14,524 nt of DNA from an uncultured Paracoccaceae bacterium (GCA_913054485.1 CAJXHQ010000024.1:1-14524), one strand, 5' to 3'. Positions 1 to 6,184 are shown, counted from the first letter of the stretch. Notes: generated by a model not told the origin, from the letters alone. Made by a program: numbers and translations.

Positions 1-263
1 ATCATCTGGTAGATCAGCGTCGGCACGATGACCAGAAAGGCGAGCAGAAAGGCAAGCATGGCGCAGACGGTAATCACCGCCGTGGCCCCGGCCCGGCTGA
101 GCCCCGCGTTCTCCAGCCGGTCGGCCAGCGGGTCGATCAGATAGGCAATGGCACCGCCCAGCACGAAGGGCAGGAGCACATTGCCAAGCGCATATAGCAC
201 CACGGCAATAACCACGGTGGCGATGCCCCAATATTTCATCTGCTGCTTTGCCGGAAGTGCCAT
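1..263 (-). CDS. AI-2E family (PerM-type) transporter, N-terminal part
   Basis: The first 87 codons of a membrane protein whose 3' part lies outside the window. The translation begins MALPAKQQMKYWGIATVVIA and has hydrophobic segments at about residues 11-42 and 62-87. Between them is the stretch AIAYLIDPLADRLENAGLSR. A Y-L-x-D-P-L-x-x-x-L segment after the first hairpin, followed by a long hydrophobic segment ending VPTLIYQM, is typical of the AI-2E/PerM family of inner-membrane proteins. The family is named for autoinducer-2 export, but many members have other or unknown substrates, so the substrate is not predicted. The ATG is preceded by AGAGG about 10 bases upstream. A promoter-like pair lies at 372-399, just past the terminator cluster of the fasciclin gene, so the gene probably has its own transcript. 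Confidence 0.8.
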   Translation of the reverse strand, partial: MALPAKQQMKYWGIATVVIAVVLYALGNVLLPFVLGGAIAYLIDPLADRLENAGLSRAGATAVITVCAMLAFLLAFLVIVPTLIYQM

Positions 264-371
264 GCGGATCTGCCTCTTTCGCGAATCTGCCCAGCTGCTG
301 CGGCGGGCGTTTCCTGCAGTCTTCGCCCATGGCAGAAAGGCATTCAAGGGTGCCGGGGCAACTTGCTGTGG

Positions 372-399
372 AGTATAGGCAGGCGCTTGTGGAAAACAA
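372..399 (-). promoter_or_regulatory. Candidate sigma-70-type promoter for the AI-2E family gene
   Basis: On the minus strand there is TTGTTT (399-394), a 16-base spacer, then TATACT (377-372). The -10 matches the consensus at five of six positions; the -35 is weaker. It would give a leader of about 100 nt before the ATG at 263. It starts right after the terminator hairpin at 403-426. Prediction from sequence only. Confidence 0.4.
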
Positions 400-402
400 A
401 AG

Positions 403-426
403 AAAAGGCGCTTTGAAGCGCCTTTT
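403..426 (-). terminator. Rho-independent terminator downstream of the fasciclin gene
   Basis: A perfect inverted repeat has 11-base arms (403-413 and 416-426, AAAAGGCGCTT and its complement). Read on the minus strand it is followed by a T-rich run (TTTTCTTTTGTTTT), as expected of an intrinsic terminator for the fasciclin transcript. It is the last of a row of hairpins covering 403-501. Confidence 0.7.
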
Positions 427-501
427 GAAATGAGCCTTGGAAAAGGCGCCTAAAAGCGGTTTTCAAACCGCTTGACCCAAGGCCTTCCGAAAGGCCTTGG
501 G
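403..501. repeat. Cluster of four short hairpins in a row
   Basis: Within 99 bases there are four inverted repeats. The arms are 403-413/416-426 (11 bp), 434-438/443-447 (5 bp), 454-462/465-473 (9 bp, AAGCGGTTT) and 476-486/491-501 (11 bp, CCCAAGGCCTT). Three are perfect and long, and all three have AA on the left arm and TT on the right. The cluster fills the gap after the fasciclin stop at 513. At least the 403-426 copy looks like a terminator; why several stand together is unclear. Confidence 0.75.
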
Positions 502-512
502 TGCGGCCAGCC

Positions 513-1022
513 TCAGCAGCTGGGGCGGTCGCCGGGCAGAAGTACCTTGTCGACCACATGGATCACCCCGTTGTCGGCGACGATATCAGCGATCACAACA
601 TTTGCGCTGGCACCGGAGCCGTCATCGATGGAGACGCCGTTTGCACCTTTGGTGATGCAAAGCCGGGCGTCGGCCAGAACCGGTTTGAAATAATTGGAGC
701 CGCCGGGGATCTGGCCCGCCATCAGCTTGCGGTCGTCGACGTGGTACAGCAGCACATTGGTCAGCTGCTGCTTGTTCTCGGGCTTCAAAAGCGTATCCAC
801 GGTGCCTTCTGGCAGGGCAGCGAATGCCTCGTTCACCGGCGCGTAGACGGTGAAGGGGCCAGGGCCTTGCAGGGTTTCAACCAGGCCCGCAGCGGTGACG
901 GCCGCGACCAGGGTCGAGAAACGCTCGTCGCCTGCGGCGATGTCGACAATGGTGTTGGCGCTGGCGGTGCCGGTCAGGGCAAGGGTGGCGGCGGCAGCGG
1001 CTGCAAAATTACGGATACGCAT
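513..1022 (-). CDS. Exported fasciclin (FAS1) domain protein
   Basis: A 169-residue protein with a Sec-type signal peptide (MRIRNFAAAAAATLALTGTASA, likely cleaved after Ala22) and one FAS1 domain over roughly residues 24-164. The two FAS1 hallmark segments are visible: FTVYAPVNEAFAALP (57-71) and NGVIHVVDKVLLP (151-163). The protein should act in the periplasm or at the cell surface, where FAS1 domains usually mediate adhesion or ligand binding; no enzyme motif is visible. Cys122 and the C-terminal Cys169 could form a disulfide. An in-frame start at 1109 exists, but the ATG at 1022 is chosen because GGAGGAAG lies just upstream and the signal peptide begins there. A promoter of ECF type is proposed at 1072-1099. 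Bacterial one-domain FAS1 proteins are common, and in Rhodobacter sphaeroides a fasciclin gene is, to my recollection, in the RpoE (singlet oxygen) regulon. Confidence 0.88.
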   Translation of the reverse strand: MRIRNFAAAAAATLALTGTASANTIVDIAAGDERFSTLVAAVTAAGLVETLQGPGPFTVYAPVNEAFAALPEGTVDTLLKPENKQQLTNVLLYHVDDRKLMAGQIPGGSNYFKPVLADARLCITKGANGVSIDDGSGASANVVIADIVADNGVIHVVDKVLLPGDRPSC

Positions 1023-1071
1023 TGGGGTCTTCCTCCATATGAGGCGCGCTTCTCGGCGCCAAGTGACAGGA

Positions 1072-1099
1072 GTTACGGCCCCCGTTGCGCAGCGGTTCA
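1072..1099 (-). promoter_or_regulatory. Candidate ECF-sigma promoter for the fasciclin gene
   Basis: The minus strand reads TGAACC (1099-1094), 16 bases, then CGTAAC (1077-1072). This fits the general ECF pattern of a GAAC-type -35 and a CGTA-type -10 with 16-17 bases between. It would give a leader of about 45 nt before the ATG at 1022. A second TGAACC at 1108-1103 is too far from the -10. Which sigma factor would use it is not known. Confidence 0.45.
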
Positions 1100-1103
1100 G
1101 CCG

Positions 1104-1131
1104 GTTCACGCCTCTGTGAAATGGTGTGAAC
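1104..1131. repeat. Dyad GTTCAC/GTGAAC between the oxygenase stop and the fasciclin promoter
   Basis: GTTCAC (1104-1109) and GTGAAC (1126-1131) form an inverted repeat. A further GTGAA at 1116-1120 pairs with the same left arm. The site lies within a few bases of the oxygenase stop (1137) and overlaps the region upstream of the proposed fasciclin -35. It could be an operator or a weak terminator hairpin; no T-run follows. Confidence 0.3.
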
Positions 1132-1136
1132 AGGCG

Positions 1137-2111
1137 TCAGACGTGCAGGGTGCCCAGTTCCGGCGTGTCCTCTGACGCGGTTTCATCAGGCCAGTTGGTG
1201 CGCCAGACTTCCGCATTCCAATGGCCCGAGTGCACTGGCGTGCGGTCGAAGCCGTCCAGCGGCGGCAGCAGCGGCTCTACGACCACGTCGTGGCGCGGCA
1301 CGGCGAAATAGGGGAAGGAATAGCGTTCTTTGCCGGTCTTGTTCACCACCCGGTGCGGGGTGGAGACCAGCCTGCCGCCGGACCACAGCTCCAGCATGTC
1401 GCCGATATTGACGACAAAGCCGCCGGGCGGGCAGTCCGGGCTGACCCATTGGCCATTGCGGGTTAGCACTTCCAGCCCGCCGACCGGGTCCGGCGCAATG
1501 ATCGTCAGCGCGTCCGTGTCTTTATGCGGGTGGATGCCGTAGCCGTCTTCCTCTGGCGCCTGCGGCGGGTAGTGCAGCACGGTCATGTTGGTCATCGGTT
1601 TTACAAACGGTGCGCGGAAATCCCGCGGGTCCAGTCCCAGCCCTTCGGCCAGCGCGCCCATCAGCAGATGGAACACCCTGTCCAGCTGCGCCCAATAGCC
1701 GAGCAGCACGGCCTTGGCTTCAGGGATTTCGCGCGGCCAGCGGTTGGGACCGTAGAGCGGAAACTCCGCGCGGACCGGATCATCCGCGGCACATTCAAAG
1801 TGCAGCTTGTAGCCTTCGTATCTGTCCGGCGTGCCGGAGCCATCATTGGGGGTGAAGAAACCGAAGGGAATAAAGCCGCGGTAGTTTTCGCGCGTGATCG
1901 CCTGGCGCCATTTGCTCTCCTCATCGACCTCGAAGATATCTTGCACGGTGCGGCGCACCCGGGTCACCGCGTCGGGATCGATACCGGTGCCGGTGACGGA
2001 CAGGAACCCGATGTTAGTGCAGGCCTCGAATATCTGCTGCACGCAGGCTGCACGGTCCGGGTGGTTCGGCTCGCGCAGCGGAGTGATGTCGATAGTGGGG
2101 ATCGCCTGCAT
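1137..2111 (-). CDS. 2-oxoglutarate/Fe(II)-dependent dioxygenase, isopenicillin N synthase-like
   Basis: A 324-residue, probably cytoplasmic, non-heme iron oxygenase. The N-terminal part (IPTIDITPLR..., residues 4-120) matches the DIOX_N region, and the C-terminal double-stranded beta-helix holds all expected metal and cosubstrate ligands. The H-x-D pair is His196-x-Asp198 in IHPHKDTDALT, the distal histidine is His253 in STPHRVVN, and the 2-oxoglutarate-binding R-x-S is Arg263-Tyr-Ser265. Members hydroxylate, desaturate or cyclise small molecules; the substrate cannot be read from the sequence. The start at 2111 overlaps the stop of the upstream FAD oxidoreductase by one base (TGATG), so the two are translationally coupled and probably act on the same compound. 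AAGGA lies upstream of the ATG. An in-frame extension to 2243 would run back into the oxidoreductase gene and is rejected. Length is normal for the family. Confidence 0.88.
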   Translation of the reverse strand: MQAIPTIDITPLREPNHPDRAACVQQIFEACTNIGFLSVTGTGIDPDAVTRVRRTVQDIFEVDEESKWRQAITRENYRGFIPFGFFTPNDGSGTPDRYEGYKLHFECAADDPVRAEFPLYGPNRWPREIPEAKAVLLGYWAQLDRVFHLLMGALAEGLGLDPRDFRAPFVKPMTNMTVLHYPPQAPEEDGYGIHPHKDTDALTIIAPDPVGGLEVLTRNGQWVSPDCPPGGFVVNIGDMLELWSGGRLVSTPHRVVNKTGKERYSFPYFAVPRHDVVVEPLLPPLDGFDRTPVHSGHWNAEVWRTNWPDETASEDTPELGTLHV

Positions 2112-3475
2112 CAGTGGATCCTTACGCCTTGGCGTTTCAGCTCGCCCTGAACCTCGGCGATATTCACCGCGTCCAGTTCCGTGCCCGACTTTATGGAGAG
2201 CGCCGCGGCAATCCCAGCCCCCTGTCCGGCCACGGCGCAGCATGCCATGTTGCCGGTGGCGGCATGAGCCACCTTGTCGCCGCCGATAGCGCGGCCTGCA
2301 ACCAGCAGGCCCTCAACACCCTTGGGCAGCATCGCGCGGTATGGGATCTGCATGTAACGCCCGGTGGTGGGCAGGATGAGGATGCCATAGCCGTCGATGA
2401 ACTCAGGGTAGATGCCGATGGTGTCGTCAAAGCGGCCCTGATGGCGGGTCTCGTCCTCGGTGATATTGTGATGCGCGTCGATTTTGCGGGTGTCGCGGAT
2501 ACCGATGGTCATGCCGAAGTTCCGTAAACGCGCCGCGTCGCAGCCGGGCGTATAGGCCTTCAGCGCCTCAATCGCCAGCATCGCCTGCTTGCGGCCCTCG
2601 ATCTCGCCGCGTGTCATGCTATCCGGGTCGGTGCCGTCGATCCCGGCCAGATGCACCAGGTTCATATAGGTCATCTCGCCTGTGTCATGCACCGCGCCCC
2701 AGGTGCCGCCAATGGTGTTGAGGTGCGCTGGGATCACCCCGTCGCGGATCGCCTGGGAAAACGGCTTGGCCAGGAAAGGCGAGAACATATCGTCTTCCTT
2801 GCCCGAGGTCTCCACCTGCCATTCGCCGGTGGACCAGTTGGCGTAGGTCTGCGGATCGGCTTTGACGCCCTCCATGAAGGCCTGCTTGTCGACGCCGGCG
2901 ATGTGGAACATGACGCTGGCGGCCTGCATCTCTTCTACCGGGGTTTTGAGGCAGGGCGCGCCCATCATATGCGCGATGTCGGCGTCACCGGTGGCGTCGA
3001 TCACCCGCGTGGCAAGGATCGCCTCGCGCCCCGCTTTCGATTCGCAGATCACTCCGGTGATACGGCTGCCCTCGCGGATCGGCGCCACAAAGGTGCGGTG
3101 CAGCATCGGGTGGATGCCGGCCTCCTCGACCAGCTTGTCGGCTGTCAGCTTGAAACCTTCACTGTCCAGCTCGTAAGACAGCGACTGGCTTTCGGGAACT
3201 GCGGCCCCCATGGCGCGGGCGCGTTCCTCGAATTCCCAGCCGATACCGCCGGCCTCAACCGTCTGCTCGTGGCGGTACCAGGCAAAGCCTTCGACGCCGA
3301 CGGTGGTGATATTGCCGCCAAAACAGCCGAAGCGGTCCATCAGGGCAACGTCCACGCCGGCCCGTGCCGCGGCCAGTGCGGCCGCCAGCCCGCCGGGGCC
3401 GGAGCCCACGACCAGAACATCGGTTTCGTGGATCACCGGGATCTCCCGGGCGGGTTCTGTAATGGTTCTGGTCAC
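2111..3475 (-). CDS. FAD-dependent oxidoreductase (FAD_oxidored type)
   Basis: A 454-residue flavoprotein. The N-terminal Rossmann motif DVLVVGSGPGGLAAA (residues 19-33, Gly24-x-Gly26-x-x-Gly29) binds the FAD ADP moiety. It is followed by MDRFGCFGGNITTVG (46-60), typical of the FAD_oxidored family. A second dinucleotide-binding element reads RVIDATGDADIAH. The C-terminal flavin-contact segment is GLLVAGRAIGGDKVAHAATGNMACCAVAGQGAG. The protein is likely a soluble oxidase or dehydrogenase of a small organic substrate. The start is GTG at 3475, supported by AAGGAG about 8 bases upstream; there is no better ATG. It is the first gene of a two-gene operon with the 2OG/Fe(II) oxygenase. A TetR-type palindrome lies about 40 bases upstream. 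No [4Fe-4S] cluster motif is visible. The substrate and pathway are unknown. Confidence 0.85.
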   Translation of the reverse strand: MTRTITEPAREIPVIHETDVLVVGSGPGGLAAALAAARAGVDVALMDRFGCFGGNITTVGVEGFAWYRHEQTVEAGGIGWEFEERARAMGAAVPESQSLSYELDSEGFKLTADKLVEEAGIHPMLHRTFVAPIREGSRITGVICESKAGREAILATRVIDATGDADIAHMMGAPCLKTPVEEMQAASVMFHIAGVDKQAFMEGVKADPQTYANWSTGEWQVETSGKEDDMFSPFLAKPFSQAIRDGVIPAHLNTIGGTWGAVHDTGEMTYMNLVHLAGIDGTDPDSMTRGEIEGRKQAMLAIEALKAYTPGCDAARLRNFGMTIGIRDTRKIDAHHNITEDETRHQGRFDDTIGIYPEFIDGYGILILPTTGRYMQIPYRAMLPKGVEGLLVAGRAIGGDKVAHAATGNMACCAVAGQGAGIAAALSIKSGTELDAVNIAEVQGELKRQGVRIH

Positions 3476-3514
3476 GCCGCGTCTCCTTGGTTCAGGATTG
3501 TGACGATTGCGAAT

Positions 3515-3532
3515 CTTGAACGGTCATTCAAG
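3515..3532. promoter_or_regulatory. Palindromic operator upstream of the FAD oxidoreductase operon
   Basis: CTTGAA (3515-3520), six bases, then TTCAAG (3527-3532), with perfect 6-bp arms. The core TTGAACGGTCATTCAA resembles TetR-family sites, including BetI-like TTGAACG...TCAA sites as I recall them. It is centred about 50 bases upstream of the GTG at 3475, in the promoter zone, so a repressor could block the operon here. No TetR gene lies within this window. Confidence 0.45.
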
Positions 3533-3877
3533 AAAGAAAACGACAGAATGGCCAGGAAACGTCAGTGCGGAGGCGCAGGGGGTAGGATTTGAAACGGCAA
3601 CTGCCCGGGTGCGCAGGCCCGCTGAACGGGCCTCCTGAACTGTCCCCGCGCAGCGGAATACCGCCTGCCCTGTGAAGGGCTTCAAAAGAACCCGGGTTCG
3701 GCTGCTTGCCGGGCCACAGGCGCGGCATCGTGTGAATCCGGCCGGCTTGGAACAAACGCAACCGTGTTTTGGCGGATTGCGGGAAATTGTCCTAAACTGC
3801 CGCCGTGACCCCCTATTGCTGCCGGAGACCCCTTCCGGTACCTGCGCCGCAAACCAATGTAATGATAGGATGTTTCC
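3533..3877. other. Gene-free intergenic stretch with several small palindromes
   Basis: No reading frame here looks like a gene. It holds a 7-bp hairpin with a 5-base loop (AGGCCCG, 3615-3621, with 3627-3633), a 5-bp hairpin GCCCT/AGGGC (3667-3671/3676-3680), and a perfect 12-base palindrome (3688-3699, GAACCCGGGTTC). The minus strand from about 3655 to 3581 faintly resembles a tRNA, but its arms do not pair. The right part must carry the rhodanese promoter. The stretch separates two divergent operons. Confidence 0.5.
3769..3798 (+). promoter_or_regulatory. Weak candidate promoter for the sulfur operon
   Basis: TTGGCG (3769-3774), an 18-base spacer, then TAAACT (3793-3798), 80 bases before the rhodanese ATG. 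The match is only moderate and the spacing is at the upper limit, so this is a guess. Confidence 0.22.
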
Positions 3878-4801
3878 ATGAAACTGCTCGCAACTGCCGC
3901 TGCCCTGGCGCTGAGCCTTGCCGCATCTTCTTCCGCATCCACTTTTGGCCCGCTGGCGGAGGCGGCCGACCTGTCAGCAGCCCCGGCCGGCACCGCACCG
4001 GTGCTGCTGGATATCCGCGCCAAGGGCTATGATGAGGCCCATGCCGAGGGCGCGCTCTGGGCCCCCTACGGTATTTTCCGCGGCCCCCAGGAGAACCCGG
4101 GCGCGCTGGTCGATATCGAGGCACTGGAGGTGCAGCTGGAGCAGCTTGGCCTGGAGCTTAACGATCCGCTTGTGATCCTCACCGATGGCAAGAACAGCTC
4201 GGATTTCGGAGCTGCCGCGCGGGTCTACTGGACGTTGAAATCAACCGGCTTCACCGATCTGGCCATCCTGAATGGCGGCATGGCTGCCTGGCAGGCCGCA
4301 GGGCTGCCGGTCAGCAACCAGACGGCACCGGTTGCAGCCTCCGAACTTGAGTTGCGCTTTGACAGCACCTGGCTGGCGGAAACGGCTGATGTGGCGGCCG
4401 TGGCGCTGGGAGAGGCCGAGGCGGTTCTGGTCGATGCGCGGCTGTCGCCTTTCTATTCCGGCGACAAGGCCCATGGTGCGGCCAAGATGGCAGGCACTGC
4501 GCAGGGGGCTGTGAACCACGAATTCACCGAGTTTTTCGAGAGTGGCGCGGCAAAGATATCTCCGGTTACAGATGTGGCAGGGCTGAAGGCCAAGCTGGGT
4601 GTCAGTGCGGATGAGCCGGTGATCTCTTTCTGCAATACCGGGCATTGGGCGGCGACCCATTGGTTTGCGGTGTCCGAGCTGGCGGGCGTTGAAAACGCCA
4701 AGCTCTATGCGGCTTCGATGGTGGAGTATTCCAACGCGGGCGCGCCGATGGAGAACACGCCGGGCCTGCTGCAGAACCTGCTGAACCAAGTGACCAGGTA
4801 A
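3878..4801 (+). CDS. Exported two-domain rhodanese (sulfurtransferase)
   Basis: A 307-residue protein with a signal peptide (MKLLATAAALALSLAASSSA) followed by two rhodanese domains at about residues 32-145 and 165-300. The second domain has the active-site loop Cys252-Asn-Thr-Gly-His-Trp-Ala, where Cys252 would carry the persulfide. In the first domain the matching loop reads TDGKNSSDFGAAARVYW and has no cysteine, as is usual for the inactive N-terminal half of thiosulfate sulfurtransferases. The enzyme should move sulfane sulfur (for example from thiosulfate) to a thiol acceptor in the periplasm. AGGA lies 7 bases before the ATG. The next gene, a YeeE/YedE transporter, starts one base after this stop, so the two are almost certainly one transcript acting on the same sulfur compound. 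Confidence 0.88.
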   Translation: MKLLATAAALALSLAASSSASTFGPLAEAADLSAAPAGTAPVLLDIRAKGYDEAHAEGALWAPYGIFRGPQENPGALVDIEALEVQLEQLGLELNDPLVILTDGKNSSDFGAAARVYWTLKSTGFTDLAILNGGMAAWQAAGLPVSNQTAPVAASELELRFDSTWLAETADVAAVALGEAEAVLVDARLSPFYSGDKAHGAAKMAGTAQGAVNHEFTEFFESGAAKISPVTDVAGLKAKLGVSADEPVISFCNTGHWAATHWFAVSELAGVENAKLYAASMVEYSNAGAPMENTPGLLQNLLNQVTR

Positions 4802-4802
4802 C

Positions 4803-5936
4803 ATGCAGGAGGCTGTGGTGACAGGCGGGGCGGTTGCGCCCCGCCGGGTGTTCCAGCGCGGCGGGCTGATCATGGCCGCCGTGTTTGCCGTTCTGGCCGT
4901 CACGCTGTTTGCCGGGCTGCGATTTGGCCTGATGCTGACTATCGGGCTTGGCTTTGGCATCGCGCTTGAAGGCCTGCGCTTCGGCTTTGCCGGTCCATGG
5001 CGGGCCATGATACTGCGCCGCGATCCGGCGGGCATCTGGGCGCAGCTGCTGGCCATTGGCGTGGTCACGATGTTTGCGCTGCCGCTGATCGCCTCCAACC
5101 CCGGAGAGCTGAACGGGGCGCGGGCGCCGGTCGGCTTTGCCATGGTGGCGGGCGCTTTCATCTTTGGCATTGCCATGCAGGTGGTTCTGGGCTGCGGCTC
5201 CGGCACGCTGGTCAACGCGGGCTCGGGCAACCCGGTCTCTCTGGTGGCGCTGCCGTTTTTTGCCATCGGCAGCTTTGCCGGCGCCTACCACCTGTTCTGG
5301 TGGACGGATCTGGGCACCTTGCCGGTGCTGAACCTCGCAGGCTGGAGCGGGGCAGGGGTGACATTGGCCCTGCTGGCCGCTGCTGCCCTGCTGTTCTGGA
5401 CACTGGCAGCGCCGGAGAACCGCCGCCTGCCGCGCCGGCTGGTGATTGCGGCGCTGGTGCTGGCGGCGCTTGCAGTGCTGAACCTCGTTGTTTCGGGTCA
5501 GCCTTGGGGCGTTGTCTACGGGCTTGGCCTCTGGGCCGCCAAGGCAGCTGTTGCAGGCGGCGCTGACCTGTCGGGATCGGCCTTCTGGGCGGCACCTGCC
5601 ACGGTTGAGAGGCTGAAGGCCAGCGTGCTGACGGATTACACGTCGCTCACCGATATAGGCATTATTCTGGGCGCATTTTTTGTCGCCAGCTGGCGTGCCG
5701 GCGGGCTGTCGCAGAGATTGCCTAAGCTGCCGCCCCGGGCCTGGGTGGCGGCAATCGTGGCCGGTTTCCTGCTCGGGTATTCCTCGCGGCTGGCCTTCGG
5801 CTGCAACGTGGGGGCTTACTTCTCGGGCATTGCCACCGGCAGCCTGCACGGCTGGGTCTGGTTCGCCGCGGCCTTTGGCGGATCGGTGATCGGCGTGCGC
5901 CTGCGTCCGGCCCTTGGATTGGAGGCCCGTGCATGA
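4803..5936 (+). CDS. YeeE/YedE (TsuA-like) sulfur-compound transporter
   Basis: A 377-residue integral membrane protein with about nine or ten hydrophobic segments. Two family signatures are present: VVLGCGSGTLVNAGSGN (Cys131) and LAFGCNVGAYFSG (Cys334), plus SGQPWGVVYGLGLWAAK (231-247). YeeE/YedE proteins such as TsuA of Spirochaeta take up thiosulfate through a path lined by conserved cysteines. The first family motif, usually R-F-C-F, reads Arg59-Phe-Gly61-Phe here, so one of the usual three cysteines is missing and only two cysteines occur in the protein. The gene starts one base after the rhodanese stop and its end overlaps the following small gene by four bases (ATGA). Thiosulfate or a related sulfane-sulfur compound is the likely substrate; direction is inferred as import. 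Confidence 0.87.
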   Translation: MQEAVVTGGAVAPRRVFQRGGLIMAAVFAVLAVTLFAGLRFGLMLTIGLGFGIALEGLRFGFAGPWRAMILRRDPAGIWAQLLAIGVVTMFALPLIASNPGELNGARAPVGFAMVAGAFIFGIAMQVVLGCGSGTLVNAGSGNPVSLVALPFFAIGSFAGAYHLFWWTDLGTLPVLNLAGWSGAGVTLALLAAAALLFWTLAAPENRRLPRRLVIAALVLAALAVLNLVVSGQPWGVVYGLGLWAAKAAVAGGADLSGSAFWAAPATVERLKASVLTDYTSLTDIGIILGAFFVASWRAGGLSQRLPKLPPRAWVAAIVAGFLLGYSSRLAFGCNVGAYFSGIATGSLHGWVWFAAAFGGSVIGVRLRPALGLEARA

Positions 5937-6097
5937 CCCGCCGTTTCACAGCCCTGACCGCCATCCTGGGGATCGCCGCCCTGCTGGCCTTTGATCTGGC
6001 GGCTTCGCCGCCCGACCCCTATGCCGCGCCATATTTCATCGCACTGGGGTCCGGTGCGTCTTCGGCCGGCGGGTTCTGCGGCCCACTGCCTGAGTAA
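5933..6097 (+). CDS. Small exported or membrane-anchored protein, 54 residues
   Basis: A short gene overlapping the YeeE/YedE stop by four bases (ATGA). GGAGG lies 7 bases before its ATG, inside the end of the transporter gene. The protein begins MTRRFTALTAILGIAALLAF, a positively charged start and a hydrophobic segment, so it is either a signal peptide (possible cut after about residue 25) or a single membrane anchor. The rest is short: SPPDPYAAPYFIALGSG, then a glycine/serine-rich tail with a single cysteine, Cys49 (GGFCGPLPE). I do not recognise a family. The position implies co-translation with the rhodanese and transporter, and the lone cysteine in a sulfur operon could be functional, though that is inference. 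Coding status rests on the overlap, the ribosome site and the sensible N-terminus. Confidence 0.6.
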   Translation: MTRRFTALTAILGIAALLAFDLAASPPDPYAAPYFIALGSGASSAGGFCGPLPE

Positions 6098-6120
6098 GGC
6101 TGCACGGGGTTGCACCACAA

Positions 6121-6184
6121 GGCCCGTGTCTGACCTTGGGAGGGCGCGAATGCGCCATCCCGGGGGGAAGGTCAGGCGCGGGCC
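6121..6184 (+). terminator. Long nested hairpin after the sulfur operon
   Basis: A 64-base region folds back on itself in three nested stems: 6121-6126 with 6179-6184 (GGCCCG/CGGGCC), 6131-6137 with 6168-6174 (TGACCTT/AAGGTCA), and 6138-6147 with 6152-6161 (9 of 10 pairs, loop GAAT). It lies 23 bases after the small gene's stop. No T-run follows, so it may be a transcript end stabiliser, a factor-dependent terminator, or part of the proS leader. Confidence 0.45.

Noticed and set aside
1137..2243. Longer start for the 2OG oxygenase at 2243
   Set aside because: The extra 44 residues are arginine- and glycine-rich shadow of the oxidoreductase gene; the ATG at 2111 overlaps the upstream stop by one base and has a ribosome site.
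3581..3655. tRNA-like stretch on the minus strand (starts GCGGGGA, contains TTCAAAT)
   Set aside because: The ends pair at about six of seven positions and a TTCAAAT loop is present, but the T stem pairs at only two of five, the D stem does not close and no CCA-type end fits. At best a decayed remnant.
4602..5849. A 415-codon open frame on the minus strand opposite the rhodanese and YeeE genes
   Set aside because: Low-complexity, Gln/Arg/Pro-rich antisense translation across two well-defined membrane and enzyme genes.
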